64,000 nucleotides of DNA from Gammaproteobacteria bacterium (GCA_018222405.1 JAAFAI010000023.1:1-64000); one strand, 5' to 3'. Shown: positions 19,502 to 30,408, counted from the first letter of the stretch. The notes: a model not told the origin generated them from the letters alone. Numbers and translations: made by a program.

Positions 19502-19636
19502 AGTTTCCTTGCCTCAATTGAGATTTAAACAAATACAGATAACCACCTGCTCGAGCCTACTACTGCACATAGCCTACACCTGTATAAAAAAATAAACACA
19601 CGACTTTGGTTTTATGTCAGCCATGACGTTTATAAA

Positions 19637-19701
19637 TTTGACGTTAAATAAATGTTACATTAAATTCACTTTAACCTAACCCTAACGTTAACGTAAATCA
19701 A
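19637..19701. promoter_or_regulatory. Candidate LiuR operator region between thiolase and liuR
   Basis: The 253-bp divergent spacer holds a perfect 10-bp palindrome ACGTTAACGT (19685-19694) in the context TAACGTTAACGTAAA, and upstream half-sites TTGACGTTA (19638-19646) and TGACGTTT (19624-19631). Palindromes of this composition fit what I know of LiuR (MerR family) operators in gammaproteobacteria. The site sits about 60 bp before the liuR start. Confidence 0.65.
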
Positions 19702-19754
19702 TTTTACCAGTACAGTTATCACGCCTGAACGTAGGTGACAAAAGGATACCGGCA

Positions 19755-20159
19755 ATGACCAATCAAAATAATGAAATAACCTACTCCATTGGTGAACTCG
19801 CTAAAGAATTTGATATTACACCCCGTTCAATTCGCTTTTATGAAGAACAAGACTTATTAAGTCCCGAACGAACCGGGCAAACACGTATCTACTGTAACAA
19901 AGACCGGGTCAGGTTAAAGCTAATACTACGTGGTAAGAGGTTGGGCTTCTCGTTAGCTGAAATCAAGAACCTGTTTGAACTCTACGATAGCAACGCCAAC
20001 TCCATGCTGCAACTGCAAGCCATGTTACAGATGACAGAACAAAAACGCGCCATCCTGCGCCAACAGCTCGACGATATCCAGATGCTCATGAATGAACTGG
20101 ATGAAGTTGAAAAACGTTGCCGCGACGAACTGGCCGACTTACAAAAAAGAGGTAGTTAA
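19755..20159 (+). CDS. liuR: MerR-family regulator of branched-chain amino acid degradation
   Basis: A 134-residue MerR-type regulator: winged helix-turn-helix at the amino end (YSIGELAKEFDITPRSIRFYEEQDLL), then the long dimerisation coiled coil (about residues 78-130). No cysteine-rich metal site is seen. It is the first gene of the leucine-degradation operon, three bases ahead of liuA, which is the known position of LiuR in Alteromonadales. AAGGAT precedes the ATG by eight bases. Confidence 0.93.
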   Translation: MTNQNNEITYSIGELAKEFDITPRSIRFYEEQDLLSPERTGQTRIYCNKDRVRLKLILRGKRLGFSLAEIKNLFELYDSNANSMLQLQAMLQMTEQKRAILRQQLDDIQMLMNELDEVEKRCRDELADLQKRGS

Positions 20160-20162
20160 GCC

Positions 20163-21332
20163 ATGACGACACATTACCCCACACTAAATTTTGACCTCGG
20201 TGAAGACATCGACATGCTGCGCGAGCATGTTCGCCAGTTTGCCCTGAATGAAATCGCGCCGTTAGCCAGCCAGGCCGACGAAGATAATGCCTTCCCCAAC
20301 CAGTTGTGGCCCAAGCTTGGCGATATGGGCTTGCTTGGCGTCACCGTCAGCGAGCAGTACGGCGGCTCAGAAATCGGCTACCTGGCTCATACCGTCGCCA
20401 TGGAAGAAATCAGTCGCGCCTCTGCCGGTATTGCCCTTAGCTACGGCGCCCACTCTAACCTGTGTGTTAATCAGATCTTTAAAAACGGCAATGACGCCCA
20501 GCGCGAAAAGTACCTGCCGAAGCTGGTAAGCGGTGAGCACATTGGCGCGCTGGCCATGAGTGAGCCCAACGCGGGTTCTGATGTGGTGAGTATGAAGCTC
20601 AATGCCCGTAAAAGCGGTGATAAATACATTCTTAACGGCAACAAAATGTGGATCACCAATGGTCCTGATGCCCATACTTTTGTGATTTATGCCAAAACGG
20701 ATGTCAGCGCCGGGCCCAAAGGGATCACCGCGTTTATCGTCGAACGTGACTTCCCCGGTTTTAGTCGCGCGCAGAAGCTCGACAAACTCGGTATGCGTTC
20801 TTCAAACACCTGTGAACTGGTGTTTGAAGACTGCGAAGTACCGGCTGAAAATATCCTCGGTGAGGAAGGCGGCGGCGTACGCGTACTCATGAGTGGCCTC
20901 GACTACGAACGGCTGGTGTTATCCGGTGGCCCGCTGGGCATAATGCAGGCCTGTATGGACGTGGTAGTGCCCTATATTCACGACCGTAAACAGTTTGGCC
21001 AGTCTATCGGTGAGTTTCAGTTGGTGCAGGGTAAAGTGGCCGACATGTATACCCAGATGAACGCCGCCCGCGCCTATGTGTATGCAGTAGCAAAAGCGTG
21101 CGATCGCGGCGAAACAGCACGTAAAGATGCTGCCGGGGCAATTCTGTACTCAGCCGAACTGGCGACCAAAATGGCTCTTGATGCCATTCAGTTACTGGGC
21201 GGCAATGGCTATATCAATGAGTTTCCTACCGGCCGCCTGCTACGCGACGCAAAACTGTACGAAATTGGTGCGGGTACCTCAGAAATACGCCGCATGCTGA
21301 TTGGTCGGGAACTGTTTAAAGAATCAGCCTGA
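20163..21332 (+). CDS. liuA: Isovaleryl-CoA dehydrogenase
   Basis: An acyl-CoA dehydrogenase of 389 residues, FAD-dependent, converting isovaleryl-CoA to 3-methylcrotonyl-CoA. Family marks include [15 protein letters not shown], the [20 protein letters not shown] segment, [23 protein letters not shown] with the position of the catalytic Glu typical of isovaleryl-CoA dehydrogenases, and the C-terminal [19 protein letters not shown]. Its place directly before liuB-D fixes the substrate. It starts three bases after liuR. Confidence 0.95.
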   Translation: MTTHYPTLNFDLGEDIDMLREHVRQFALNEIAPLASQADEDNAFPNQLWPKLGDMGLLGVTVSEQYGGSEIGYLAHTVAMEEISRASAGIALSYGAHSNLCVNQIFKNGNDAQREKYLPKLVSGEHIGALAMSEPNAGSDVVSMKLNARKSGDKYILNGNKMWITNGPDAHTFVIYAKTDVSAGPKGITAFIVERDFPGFSRAQKLDKLGMRSSNTCELVFEDCEVPAENILGEEGGGVRVLMSGLDYERLVLSGGPLGIMQACMDVVVPYIHDRKQFGQSIGEFQLVQGKVADMYTQMNAARAYVYAVAKACDRGETARKDAAGAILYSAELATKMALDAIQLLGGNGYINEFPTGRLLRDAKLYEIGAGTSEIRRMLIGRELFKESA

Positions 21333-21373
21333 ACCAATCCCCGTTATTAACGACAGGACACAGAGGAGGCACT

Positions 21374-22981
21374 ATGCCTGTACTCACCAGTCAGGTTAAT
21401 CCACAAAGCGATGCCTATAAACAAAATCAACAAGGCATGCAGAAAGTAGTGGATGATCTGCAAAATACCATTGCGACCATTTTAAAAGGTGGTGGCGAAA
21501 AATACGTGGCCCGCCATAAGGCCAAGGGCAAACTGCTGGCCCGTGAGCGTATCGACGCGCTGCTGGATGCCGACTCGCCATTTCTTGAAATCGCTCAGTT
21601 GGCCGCCCACAACGTATATGGCGAAGACGTACCCTGTGCCGGCGTAGTGGCCGGGATTGGTCTTATTCACGGCAGTGAATGTATGGTGGTGGCCAATGAT
21701 GCTACCGTCAAAGGCGGTAGTTACTATCCCTTAACAGTTAAAAAGCATCTGCGCGCTCAGGCCATTGCCGAGCAGAATCACCTGCCCTGTATATACCTGG
21801 TCGACAGCGGCGGGGCTAACCTGCCCCGTCAGGATGAGGTGTTTCCGGATCGCGATCACTTCGGCCGTATTTTCTTTAATCAGGCACGCATGTCGTCAAT
21901 GAACATCCCGCAAATCGCGGTAGTCATGGGCTCTTGTACCGCCGGTGGTGCTTACGTACCAGCCATGGCCGATGAAAGCATTATTGTTAAAGAACAAGGC
22001 ACTATCTTTCTGGCTGGTCCGCCACTGGTTAAAGCCGCGACCGGCGAAGAAGTGAGTGCCGAAGAACTTGGCGGCGGCGATGTGCATACTAGGGTATCGG
22101 GTGTTGCCGACCATCTGGCCAATAACGATCTGCATGCACTGGATATTGCCCGCAACGCAGTAGCCCGCTTAAACCGCCAGAAGCCGGTGACCACTGCGAA
22201 TCAGGCAGTTAAACCACCGCGTTACCCCATTGCCGAACTATACGGCATCGTGCCGCAGGATCTGCGCCAGCCTTTTGATGTCAGAGAAGTGATTGCGCGA
22301 ATTGTCGATGACTCCGACTTTGATGAGTTTAAGGCCCGCTACGGCACCACCTTAGTGTGCGGTTTTGCGCATCTGTACGGCATGCCGGTGGGCATTGTGG
22401 CTAACAACGGCATTCTGTTTGGCGAGTCAGCCCAGAAAGGCGCTCACTTTGTAGAGCTATGCAGCCAACGCAAGATCCCGCTGATATTCCTGCAAAACAT
22501 CACCGGTTTTATGGTGGGTAAACAATACGAAGCATCCGGTATCGCAAAACACGGCGCCAAAATGGTAACTGCCGTGGCCTGCGCCAATGTGCCTAAACTC
22601 ACCGTACTGATTGGCGGTAGTTTTGGTGCCGGGAACTACGGCATGTGCGGGCGCGCCTACGATCCCCGGTTTATGTTTATGTGGCCCAATGCTCGGATCT
22701 CGGTAATGGGCGGCGAACAGGCCGCAGGCGTACTGGCCCAGGTGAAAAAAGACCAGGCCGAACGAGCCGGCACAAGCTGGACTGACGCCGATGAGCAGGC
22801 AGTCAAACAGCCGGTTATCGACAGCTACGAACAGCAAGGCCATCCGTATTATGCGTCTGCCCGTTTGTGGGACGACGGCGTAATCGATCCGGCGGATACC
22901 CGCAAGGTACTGGGTTTAGCATTAAGCGCCAGTCTCAATAAACCCATCGAGGATACGCAGTTTGGCGTATTCAGAATGTAG
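21374..22981 (+). CDS. liuB: Methylcrotonyl-CoA carboxylase, carboxyltransferase (beta) subunit
   Basis: The carboxyltransferase subunit that moves CO2 from carboxybiotin to 3-methylcrotonyl-CoA. At 535 residues it has the expected size. The N-terminal half shows [27 protein letters not shown] and [14 protein letters not shown]; the C-terminal half shows [26 protein letters not shown] and [38 protein letters not shown]. The ribosome site AGAGGAGG is strong. Partner subunit is LiuD, two genes downstream. Confidence 0.96.
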   Translation: MPVLTSQVNPQSDAYKQNQQGMQKVVDDLQNTIATILKGGGEKYVARHKAKGKLLARERIDALLDADSPFLEIAQLAAHNVYGEDVPCAGVVAGIGLIHGSECMVVANDATVKGGSYYPLTVKKHLRAQAIAEQNHLPCIYLVDSGGANLPRQDEVFPDRDHFGRIFFNQARMSSMNIPQIAVVMGSCTAGGAYVPAMADESIIVKEQGTIFLAGPPLVKAATGEEVSAEELGGGDVHTRVSGVADHLANNDLHALDIARNAVARLNRQKPVTTANQAVKPPRYPIAELYGIVPQDLRQPFDVREVIARIVDDSDFDEFKARYGTTLVCGFAHLYGMPVGIVANNGILFGESAQKGAHFVELCSQRKIPLIFLQNITGFMVGKQYEASGIAKHGAKMVTAVACANVPKLTVLIGGSFGAGNYGMCGRAYDPRFMFMWPNARISVMGGEQAAGVLAQVKKDQAERAGTSWTDADEQAVKQPVIDSYEQQGHPYYASARLWDDGVIDPADTRKVLGLALSASLNKPIEDTQFGVFRM

Positions 22982-22987
22982 GGGGAA

Positions 22988-23791
22988 ATGATGACCGAAC
23001 ACGTTTTATATGAGTTAAACGAACAAGGCGTGGCGCGCATTACGCTAAACCGCGCGGATAAACACAATGCCTTTAATGAAGACATGATTGCCGGGTTGAC
23101 CGCCAGTTTCGAGCGCGCTGGTAAGGATCCTGCCGTGAAGGTTGTAGTTCTGGCCAGTAACGGTAAAAATTTCAGTGCCGGTGCCGATTTAAACTGGATG
23201 CAGAAAATGGCCGGCTATACCGAAGCGCAAAACCGCGCCGACGCCATGAACCTGGCTACCATGTTACATACCCTGTATACCCTGCCCAAACCAACCATTG
23301 CCCGGGTTCAGGGCGCGGCTTACGCCGGCGCGGTAGGGCTGATTGCCTGTTGCGATATCGCCATCGCCTGCAAGCTCAGCAAGTTTTGCTTAAGCGAAGC
23401 TAAAATAGGCCTGGTCCCGGCCACCATCAGCCCCTACGTTATCGAAGCCATGGGCAAGCGCATTGCTAAACGTTACTTTATGACCGCCGAAGTCTTTACT
23501 GCCCGCCGCGCCCGTCGTCTGGGCCTCATCAGCGAAGCGGTCAGTGAAGACCAGCTCGATGCTACCATCGAGCAACTTACCGATACACTTCGCCACAACA
23601 GCCCCGAAGCTGTCAGCCAGTCAAAGTTATTAGTGAATACTGTGGCCGGTCAGCCTATTGATGAGTCCATGCGCGCGCTTACCAGCGACTGGATTGCCCG
23701 GATCCGCGTGTCGGAGCAGGGTCAGGAAGGCCTTAACGCCTTTTTGCAAAAACGCCCGCCCAACTGGTTACCAGCAGGGTCAAAGGAGTAA
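22988..23791 (+). CDS. liuC: Methylglutaconyl-CoA hydratase
   Basis: An enoyl-CoA hydratase/isomerase family member of 267 residues, hydrating 3-methylglutaconyl-CoA to HMG-CoA in leucine breakdown. It has the crotonase oxyanion-hole segments SAGADLNWM and QGAAYAGAVGLIACCDIAIA, with SEAKIGLVPATISPYV downstream. Six bases separate it from liuB. Two consecutive ATGs (22988, 22991) follow a GGGGGA site; the second is slightly better spaced. Confidence 0.93.
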   Translation: MMTEHVLYELNEQGVARITLNRADKHNAFNEDMIAGLTASFERAGKDPAVKVVVLASNGKNFSAGADLNWMQKMAGYTEAQNRADAMNLATMLHTLYTLPKPTIARVQGAAYAGAVGLIACCDIAIACKLSKFCLSEAKIGLVPATISPYVIEAMGKRIAKRYFMTAEVFTARRARRLGLISEAVSEDQLDATIEQLTDTLRHNSPEAVSQSKLLVNTVAGQPIDESMRALTSDWIARIRVSEQGQEGLNAFLQKRPPNWLPAGSKE

Positions 23792-23794
23792 ATC

Positions 23795-25771
23795 ATGTCA
23801 GTCACCAAAAACATCAATAAAGTACTGATTGCCAACCGTGGCGAGATAGCCTGTCGGATTATTGCCACGGCACGTCAGCAACATATCCGTTCTGTAGCGG
23901 TGTATTCTGAGGCCGACCAGCATGCCATGCATGTTAAACAGGCCGATGAAGCCGTTGCAATTGGCCCTGCCCCGGCCAGTCAGAGCTATCTGGTGCAGGA
24001 CAAAATCATAGCGGCCGCCAAACAATGTGGCGCCGACGCCATTCATCCCGGTTACGGCTTTCTGTCGGAAAATGCCACCTTTGCCAAACGCTGTGAACAG
24101 GAAGGGATTATTTTTATTGGCCCGCCGGCCAGTGCCATTGAAGCCATGGGCTCTAAATCCCGGGCCAAGCAAATAATGGAAGACGCCGGTGTTCCGCTGG
24201 TGCCCGGTTATCATGGCGATGAGCAAAGTGCTGAGTATTTACTTAACGAAGCGCGCCGGATTGGTTTCCCGGTGATGCTTAAAGCCGCTGCCGGCGGCGG
24301 TGGTAAGGGTATGCGTCAGGTAATGACCGAGGCTGATTTTCAGGCTGCGCTCGATGCCGCTAAGCGGGAAGCTAAAGCCAGCTTTGACGACGACCTGATG
24401 CTGGTTGAAAAGTTTTTAACCGAGCCCCGCCATGTGGAAATACAGGTTTTTTGCGATCACCACGGTAACGGGGTTTACCTGTTCGACCGCGATTGCTCGG
24501 TACAACGCCGCCATCAGAAAATCATTGAAGAAGCGCCGGCCCCCGGCATTAGCGACACCGTGCGTCAGCAAATGGGCGAAAGTGCTCTCGCTGCGGCCAA
24601 GGCCATTAACTATGTAGGCGCCGGCACGGTTGAGTTTCTGCTCAACGGCGATGATTTTTACTTTATGGAAATGAATACCCGTCTGCAGGTAGAGCACCCG
24701 GTAACGGAAATGGTAAGTGGTGAGGACTTAGTTGCCTGGCAGCTTGCGGTAGCCGCTGGCCAGCCACTGCCAAAAACTCAGCAGCAATTGCGCTGTAGCG
24801 GCCATGCCTTTGAGGTACGGCTGTACGCCGAAGACCCGGATAATGAGTTTTTGCCATCCACCGGTTTGCTTCAACGCTTACGTTTTCCGACTGAGGGCGA
24901 TGGTGTGCGAGTTGATACCGGGTTTACTGAGGGTGATACGGTCAGCGTGCATTACGACCCCATGCTGGCAAAGCTCATCACCTATAGCGATAACCGCGAA
25001 AAGGCATTGGCAAAAATGCTCAACTGCCTTGAACAAACCCGGGTTACCGGCGTGACCACTAATTTACCCTATGTACACCGGGTGCTGGAAAATGCAGACT
25101 TTGCCGCAGCCAGGTTAACAGTACATTTTATCGCCGAGCACAGTGAGGCCCTGGCGCCCCGGGCCTTTAACACCGATTATCTGCCCGCCATGGCGTTTTG
25201 CCTGTTTCAGACCATGCAGTCTGATAGCGCGCCTCTGGGTGATGAAAGGCTCAGAGGTTTCCGCTTAAATCATCAGCGTCAGTACTACCTGGCAGTCCAG
25301 TGTCAGCATAAAGCCTATCTGCTCTCAGTCACCACGAGTGATGGCCTGCTTAGTGTAACCTGCGAAGACAACCACTGGCAGGTGAGTGGCGACTGGCAGG
25401 ATGAGAACCTTAACCTGACCGTCGATAACTATCAGCGCCGCTATACCGTTTGCCCGGATAGCGCCGACGGCTGGGTGCTGTTTGACGGTGCCAGCGCCCT
25501 GCCCTTTACGTTGCAACGCCCGGATTTCGGCCAGCATGAAGATGCCCACGAAAACGAATGTGTTGCGCCCATGAACGGTACGGTGGTTAAGTTACTGGTT
25601 GAGCCCGGCAGTAAAGTCACTAAAGGGTCTTCGCTGCTGATCCTGGAAGCAATGAAAATGGAGCACAACGTAAAAGCCCCGGCTGACGGTGAAGTTGCAG
25701 AGTTTTATTACCAGGCCGGCGATATGGTTGACGGTGGCGCAGCCCTGCTGGAGTTTGTCGCTGATGAGTAA
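23795..25771 (+). CDS. liuD: Methylcrotonyl-CoA carboxylase, biotin-containing (alpha) subunit
   Basis: Contains biotin carboxylase and biotin carboxyl carrier domains in 658 residues. The carboxylase part has VLIANRGEIACRII, the HPGYGFLSENA segment, the glycine-rich ATP lid KAAAGGGGKGMR and the MNTRLQVEHPVTEM motif. The carrier domain at the C-terminus has the biotinylation site EAMKMEHNV with K621 as the attachment lysine. It forms the enzyme with LiuB. The start is three bases after liuC, and its 3' end overlaps liuE. Confidence 0.96.
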   Translation: MSVTKNINKVLIANRGEIACRIIATARQQHIRSVAVYSEADQHAMHVKQADEAVAIGPAPASQSYLVQDKIIAAAKQCGADAIHPGYGFLSENATFAKRCEQEGIIFIGPPASAIEAMGSKSRAKQIMEDAGVPLVPGYHGDEQSAEYLLNEARRIGFPVMLKAAAGGGGKGMRQVMTEADFQAALDAAKREAKASFDDDLMLVEKFLTEPRHVEIQVFCDHHGNGVYLFDRDCSVQRRHQKIIEEAPAPGISDTVRQQMGESALAAAKAINYVGAGTVEFLLNGDDFYFMEMNTRLQVEHPVTEMVSGEDLVAWQLAVAAGQPLPKTQQQLRCSGHAFEVRLYAEDPDNEFLPSTGLLQRLRFPTEGDGVRVDTGFTEGDTVSVHYDPMLAKLITYSDNREKALAKMLNCLEQTRVTGVTTNLPYVHRVLENADFAAARLTVHFIAEHSEALAPRAFNTDYLPAMAFCLFQTMQSDSAPLGDERLRGFRLNHQRQYYLAVQCQHKAYLLSVTTSDGLLSVTCEDNHWQVSGDWQDENLNLTVDNYQRRYTVCPDSADGWVLFDGASALPFTLQRPDFGQHEDAHENECVAPMNGTVVKLLVEPGSKVTKGSSLLILEAMKMEHNVKAPADGEVAEFYYQAGDMVDGGAALLEFVADE

Positions 25772-26681
25772 TTATCCGCAGCAGGTCAGCATTGTTGAAG
25801 TAGGCCCCCGCGACGGCTTACAAAATGAAGCCTCGGTGATCGAACTGCCGGTGAAGCTGGCATTTATCGATGGCCTCTTACGTGCCGGACTCAAACGCAT
25901 TGAAGCTGGTAGTTTTGTATCGCCCAAATGGGTGCCACAAATGGCCGACAGCGCAGCGGTATTTAACGGCTTACCGCAACACTCAGGCGCTACCTTCAGC
26001 GCTCTCACTCCTAACGAAAAAGGCATGCTGGCGGCTATCGATGCGGGCGTCGATGAGGTTGCGGTATTTGCCGCTGCCTCTGAAAGCTTTTCACAGCGCA
26101 ATATTAACTGCTCCATTGAGCAAAGCCTGCAACGTTTTGACCCGGTCTTCAGTTTAGCCCGTCAGCATAATCTGCGCGTTCGTGGCTATGTGTCCTGCGT
26201 GATGGGCTGCCCCTATGAGGGTGCTATCAGCCCGGATGCCGTACTGGCGGTTAGTCAGACATTACTCGACAAGGGCTGCTACGAGATATCCCTGGGCGAT
26301 ACGATAGGCACCGGCACGCCGGGTCAGACGGCGCAGTTGCTGAACACCTTATTAAACACCATCCCCGTTTCAAAACTGGCGGTACATTTTCACGATACCT
26401 ATGGTCAGGCACTGGCCAATATTCTGGTTGCCTTACAACATGGTATTAGTGTGATTGATTCGGCCGCCGGTGGCTTAGGCGGCTGCCCTTACGCGGCAGG
26501 TGCCAGCGGCAATGTTGCCACCGAAGACGTGGTGTATATGCTAAACGGCATAGGGATTGATTGCGGTGTTGATATCAATGCGTTAGTGGCCGCGTCCACG
26601 CAAATATTTGAACACCTTAACCGCGAGCCAGGCTCGCGGACCATGCGGGCGTTAATGGCCAAACTTCATAATGTAATTTAG
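25764..26681 (+). CDS. liuE: Hydroxymethylglutaryl-CoA lyase
   Basis: Splits HMG-CoA into acetoacetate and acetyl-CoA, the last step encoded here. A TIM-barrel HMGL-like enzyme with VEVGPRDGLQNE at the amino end, HFHDTYGQALAN (metal-binding His residues) and the C-terminal GGLGGCPYAAGASGNVATEDVVYML with the catalytic cysteine. The ATG at 25764 lies inside the end of liuD (8-bp overlap), giving 305 residues; the longer open frame starting at 25689 is a frame extension through liuD. Confidence 0.95.
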   Translation: MSNYPQQVSIVEVGPRDGLQNEASVIELPVKLAFIDGLLRAGLKRIEAGSFVSPKWVPQMADSAAVFNGLPQHSGATFSALTPNEKGMLAAIDAGVDEVAVFAAASESFSQRNINCSIEQSLQRFDPVFSLARQHNLRVRGYVSCVMGCPYEGAISPDAVLAVSQTLLDKGCYEISLGDTIGTGTPGQTAQLLNTLLNTIPVSKLAVHFHDTYGQALANILVALQHGISVIDSAAGGLGGCPYAAGASGNVATEDVVYMLNGIGIDCGVDINALVAASTQIFEHLNREPGSRTMRALMAKLHNVI

Positions 26682-26710
26682 CCTTCAAACAGACTGCCTG
26701 GTTGTGTTGA

Positions 26711-27886
26711 TCAGGCCGCCTGCTGCTTTTCTTTCGGCAGAATAAGACTTAAACCAATCCCAACAAGCAGCATTGCCGCCATGGTGGCGACGATATTGAT
26801 CTCAAAAGCTGCCTTAAGCGCCGCATAAAGCGCACCAAAACCCAGTAGAATAAGCCCGATTGCAGTATTGCTAAAAGCCACCAGTTCGGTGCGTTGCTGA
26901 CCGTCTTTAACATCGAGGCTATAGGTTTTACGGCCTGTGCGAACGCCAGTGTGCGCCACGGCTAAAACAAAGAACAAGCCGCCGGAAATCCACAGCGAAT
27001 GACCCGGCAATAATAACAAACCGCCGCAGGCAACAAGCGCCAGCACGCCAGCCAGTTGCAAGGTCAGTCTGGCACTGTAATCGGCCACACTGCCCCAGAT
27101 AAACGACGAGAGCATGGTTGCTGCCGCCTGCGCGCCAAGATAAAAAGGCAACAGGCTGGAAGCGTCCTGCTCGGTTTCGAGCATAAAGTACGGCGCTACC
27201 AGTGCGCTGTGAACAAACAGCCCCCGGACCACAATAAACTTGTACACCACGGCATCGAAATCCCACCAGCTGTGACCGCTCTGCTGTTCACCCTTGTTTA
27301 CCTCAACGCAGGTTTTTACCGGCAATAATATAAACAGGCCGAGTAACATGGCGGTGACAGCCCCAATGAGTAAACCAAAGATCAGGGTTTCACCCAGTTG
27401 GTCAGCAAAATACACCAGTGGTACAGCAATAATTAACGTTAAAACGCCCGATGTGGTAGAAGCAATCCCCAGCAATTTGCCCCTGTCGCCCTGCTCCGCC
27501 ACGTCGGCCTGAATGTCTTTCATGGTCAGCGAACAGGCCGAGCGGCCTAAGCTCAGTAAACAAAGTCCGCCTAGTACAAACCATCCGGCGGTCATGCCTT
27601 CGTACCAAAAAGCGCCAAGAATAATGCCTGACAGAGAAAACGACTGCACAACCATGCCTAAGCGCCAGACATGGTGACGCGCCGGATAGTTGCGCAGCAC
27701 CACACCAATGGCAGCCTGAGGAAGCAAGGCTCCTGACTCGCGGATCGGTACCAGCCAGCTAATCATCCAGGCGGGCGCACCCAGCGCCAGCATCAGGGCC
27801 GGTAAGGTTGTTTTAGCAGAAATAAGTAAATCGGCCAGTTTAGTGCTGGCAAGGCTGGCGATTAAGCGACGTTTAGCAGAGTTCAC
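26711..27886 (-). CDS. Major facilitator superfamily transporter
   Basis: A 391-residue integral membrane protein with about 12 hydrophobic helices and an MFS-like central hydrophilic loop near residues 195-215. Glycine-rich loops such as FIWGSVADYSARLTLQ resemble the inter-helix motif A. The substrate cannot be deduced. It converges on the liu operon with 29 bp between stop codons. It is not in an operon with another gene of clear function. Confidence 0.75.
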   Translation of the reverse strand: MNSAKRRLIASLASTKLADLLISAKTTLPALMLALGAPAWMISWLVPIRESGALLPQAAIGVVLRNYPARHHVWRLGMVVQSFSLSGIILGAFWYEGMTAGWFVLGGLCLLSLGRSACSLTMKDIQADVAEQGDRGKLLGIASTTSGVLTLIIAVPLVYFADQLGETLIFGLLIGAVTAMLLGLFILLPVKTCVEVNKGEQQSGHSWWDFDAVVYKFIVVRGLFVHSALVAPYFMLETEQDASSLLPFYLGAQAAATMLSSFIWGSVADYSARLTLQLAGVLALVACGGLLLLPGHSLWISGGLFFVLAVAHTGVRTGRKTYSLDVKDGQQRTELVAFSNTAIGLILLGFGALYAALKAAFEINIVATMAAMLLVGIGLSLILPKEKQQAA

Positions 27887-28024
27887 AGCGCAGATACCGG
27901 TCCGAAAGATACTACTTCAGACCGCCTTAGTAATTGATTAGGCTGTAGTATACGCCGAAATTCCGGGTTGAGATCCCCCAGGCAGCATAACAGTACTAAA
28001 GGCTAATACCGGGCAGCAAAGCCG

Positions 28025-28558
28025 CTATCCCATGCTGTTTTCTACCAGGGTTTTGATATTTTCCAGGCCCACCTGAATGTCTTTACCCAACTTATTATCA
28101 AAAAACAGTAGCTTGTAACGGTCGATAATATTGACACCAACACTACCACGACTGCTCCAGGTGAGCTCTGTGCCGGAATCGAGAGGTTTAAGGCGTAATT
28201 CACCGTGGGCAGTAATGCCGTGGGCAGGGTTATCAACGCTGTACACCAGTTGGCGGTTAAACTGCAGAGAGGTAATTTCAATGGTGCCGCGGCCAAGGAT
28301 ATCGCTGCGCCAGCGCACACGCATACCGATGGCGCGATCAGGCCCGTCATAGGTCATCACGGCATTGGGATCCATCTGGTACCAGGTACTCCACTGCTCC
28401 CATTTGCGTAAATCAACAATAGCGGCGTAAACCTTTTCGGTGGGCGCGTTTATTTCGATGGAACGCTCAACTTCGTACTCTTCGGGCAGAAACAATCCTG
28501 TCAGAATGACAAGAAAAGCCACAATAAATAGATTTACGAGCCATTTACTGCCCCACAT
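28025..28558 (-). CDS. SRPBCC (START-like) domain protein with N-terminal anchor
   Basis: One transmembrane segment (about residues 7-23) followed by a START/polyketide-cyclase-like fold of about 145 residues. Recognisable parts are EVERSIEINAPTEKVYAAIVDL near the start of the domain, the WSTWYQMDP segment, and GTELTWSSRG in the second half. Such domains bind hydrophobic ligands; the ligand is unknown. The ATG at 28558 follows GGGAGA, which I prefer over an in-frame start 10 codons upstream. 177 residues. Confidence 0.8.
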   Translation of the reverse strand: MWGSKWLVNLFIVAFLVILTGLFLPEEYEVERSIEINAPTEKVYAAIVDLRKWEQWSTWYQMDPNAVMTYDGPDRAIGMRVRWRSDILGRGTIEITSLQFNRQLVYSVDNPAHGITAHGELRLKPLDSGTELTWSSRGSVGVNIIDRYKLLFFDNKLGKDIQVGLENIKTLVENSMG

Positions 28559-28999
28559 AGTGTCTCCCGATAAAACCACCTCGACCAATTATAACATTAA
28601 TTTAACAAAATAAGAGTTTAACGTCGTTTTTTGTTTGAACTAAATCAAATAAAGGTTTATTGCCCGCTGAACAAACGCCTGACCAGCTCGCTGATGTCGA
28701 TAAAAACCGTTGTAACCCCTGTAAACTATTCTGCTCGCGAGCAACAGCAACTGATCGTAATAGGCGCGACGCTCTGGCTAACTTTGCGCTGCAAATTAAA
28801 CATTAGCGCTCATCTGCAGCCTCGAAAGTATCATCTGAACACAATGATATTTATCTATGTGCTGTAACCGGCTTAAACAAGCGTTTCTGTAATAATTGCG
28901 GCCGGCGATTTTGTCTGCACAGACTCTCATTTGCAATTAACAGTTTTACTACAAACAAATTAATCTTTATTTACACTGACGGCGCTTGAGCATTTTTTA

Positions 29000-29027
29000 T
29001 TCAAGGCGTAAGATAGTGAAATATAAT
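29000..29027 (+). promoter_or_regulatory. Candidate sigma-70 promoter for glgC
   Basis: The 570-bp gap between the SRPBCC gene and glgC (28559-29128) is AT-rich and shows no convincing gene. A perfect TATAAT (29022-29027) lies 16 bp after TTCAAG, a weak -35. It would leave a 5' leader of about 95 bases for glgC. A 78-codon plus-strand open frame at 28631-28867 has no ribosome site or family features and is left out. Confidence 0.4.
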
Positions 29028-29128
29028 GTAATTTAATTACAAATAACCTATCCTTCAATAAATGGATACGGTCATCAAGACCGGCAGGCATTAGCCGTTA
29101 CCACACAGCGCGTCGATGGAGAAACAGA

Positions 29129-30403
29129 ATGTCCGACAAGAGCCCTCGTTATATAAGTAATCTTACCCGCGATACCTACGCATTGATCCTCGCCGGTGGC
29201 CGGGGGTCACGATTACACGAACTCACCACCTGGCGGGCCAAACCGGCGCTCTATTTTGGCGGTAAGTTTCGCATCATCGACTTTCCACTGTCTAACTGTA
29301 TTAACTCGGGTATTCGCAGAATTGGCGTTGTCACTCAGTATAAGTCACACTCTCTTATCCGCCATCTGGTGCGCGGTTGGGGGCACTTTAAAAAGGAGTT
29401 GGGCGAGTCGGTAGAAATTTTGCCTGCGTCACAGCGCTTTTCAGAAAACTGGTACGAAGGCACCGCCGACGCGGTATTCCAGAATATCGACATTATCCGT
29501 GATGAGCTGCCCAAATTCGTGATGATTTTGTCCGGCGATCACATTTACCGGATGGACTACGCCAACCTGCTGGCCCGCCATGTGGAAACCGGCGCAAAAA
29601 TGACCGTATGCTGTATGAAGGTGCCACTGGAAGAAGCGGCCGGCGCATTTGGTGTTATGTCGGTAGACGAAGACTACCGTATTAAGGGCTTTACCGAAAA
29701 ACCAGCTAACCCGGACCCGGTGCCTAATGAGCCGGATTTATGCCTGGCTTCCATGGGTAACTACGTATTTGATACAGAATTTTTGTTTGAGCAACTGGCA
29801 CGCGATGCTGAAACCTCAGGCTCTGAGCGTGACTTTGGTAAAGACATCATTCCCAGCATTATTAAAGATCACGACGTATTTGCTTATCCGTTCCAGAGCA
29901 GCGAGAACGAACACGTTTACTGGCGTGATGTAGGCACCCTGGACTCATTCTGGGAAGCCAATATGGAAATGGTAGCGCCCGTTCCGGCACTTAACCTATA
30001 CGATCGTAAGTGGCCAATCTGGACTTATCAGGAACAACTGCCGCCAGCCAAGTTTGTCTGGGAAGACCATGACCGTCGCGGAGAAGCCATCAACTCAGTA
30101 GTCTCCGGTGGCTGTATTATTTCCGGCTCTACCCTGCGACGCTCACTGTGTTTCTCAAATGTCCGTGTCCACTCTTATGGCCTGATTGAGGAAGCCGTTA
30201 TTCTGCCAGACGTGGAAATCAAACGTCACTGTAAACTGCGTAAGGTGATTATTGACCGCGGCTGCGTGATCCCGGAAGGTACCGTCATTGGTTACGATCA
30301 CGACGAAGACCGTCGCCGCGGCTTCCGCGTATCCGATAAAGGTGTAGTGCTGGTAACCCGTGAGATGCTCGGCCAGCCCGTAGGCGGCACTGCGTTAAGC
30401 TAA
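29129..30403 (+). CDS. glgC: Glucose-1-phosphate adenylyltransferase
   Basis: Makes ADP-glucose for glycogen synthesis. At 424 residues it has the family length. The nucleotidyltransferase amino end shows [16 protein letters not shown], with [24 protein letters not shown] following; [20 protein letters not shown] and the GFTEKP loop are present. The C-terminal left-handed beta-helix carries the allosteric part. No glgA, glgB or glgP is adjacent, so its partners must lie elsewhere. GGAG precedes the ATG. Confidence 0.96.
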   Translation: MSDKSPRYISNLTRDTYALILAGGRGSRLHELTTWRAKPALYFGGKFRIIDFPLSNCINSGIRRIGVVTQYKSHSLIRHLVRGWGHFKKELGESVEILPASQRFSENWYEGTADAVFQNIDIIRDELPKFVMILSGDHIYRMDYANLLARHVETGAKMTVCCMKVPLEEAAGAFGVMSVDEDYRIKGFTEKPANPDPVPNEPDLCLASMGNYVFDTEFLFEQLARDAETSGSERDFGKDIIPSIIKDHDVFAYPFQSSENEHVYWRDVGTLDSFWEANMEMVAPVPALNLYDRKWPIWTYQEQLPPAKFVWEDHDRRGEAINSVVSGGCIISGSTLRRSLCFSNVRVHSYGLIEEAVILPDVEIKRHCKLRKVIIDRGCVIPEGTVIGYDHDEDRRRGFRVSDKGVVLVTREMLGQPVGGTALS

Positions 30404-30408
30404 TGCTT

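Noticed and set aside
28631-28867. 78-codon plus-strand frame in the glgC leader gap
   Set aside because: No ribosome site, mixed composition, no family features.
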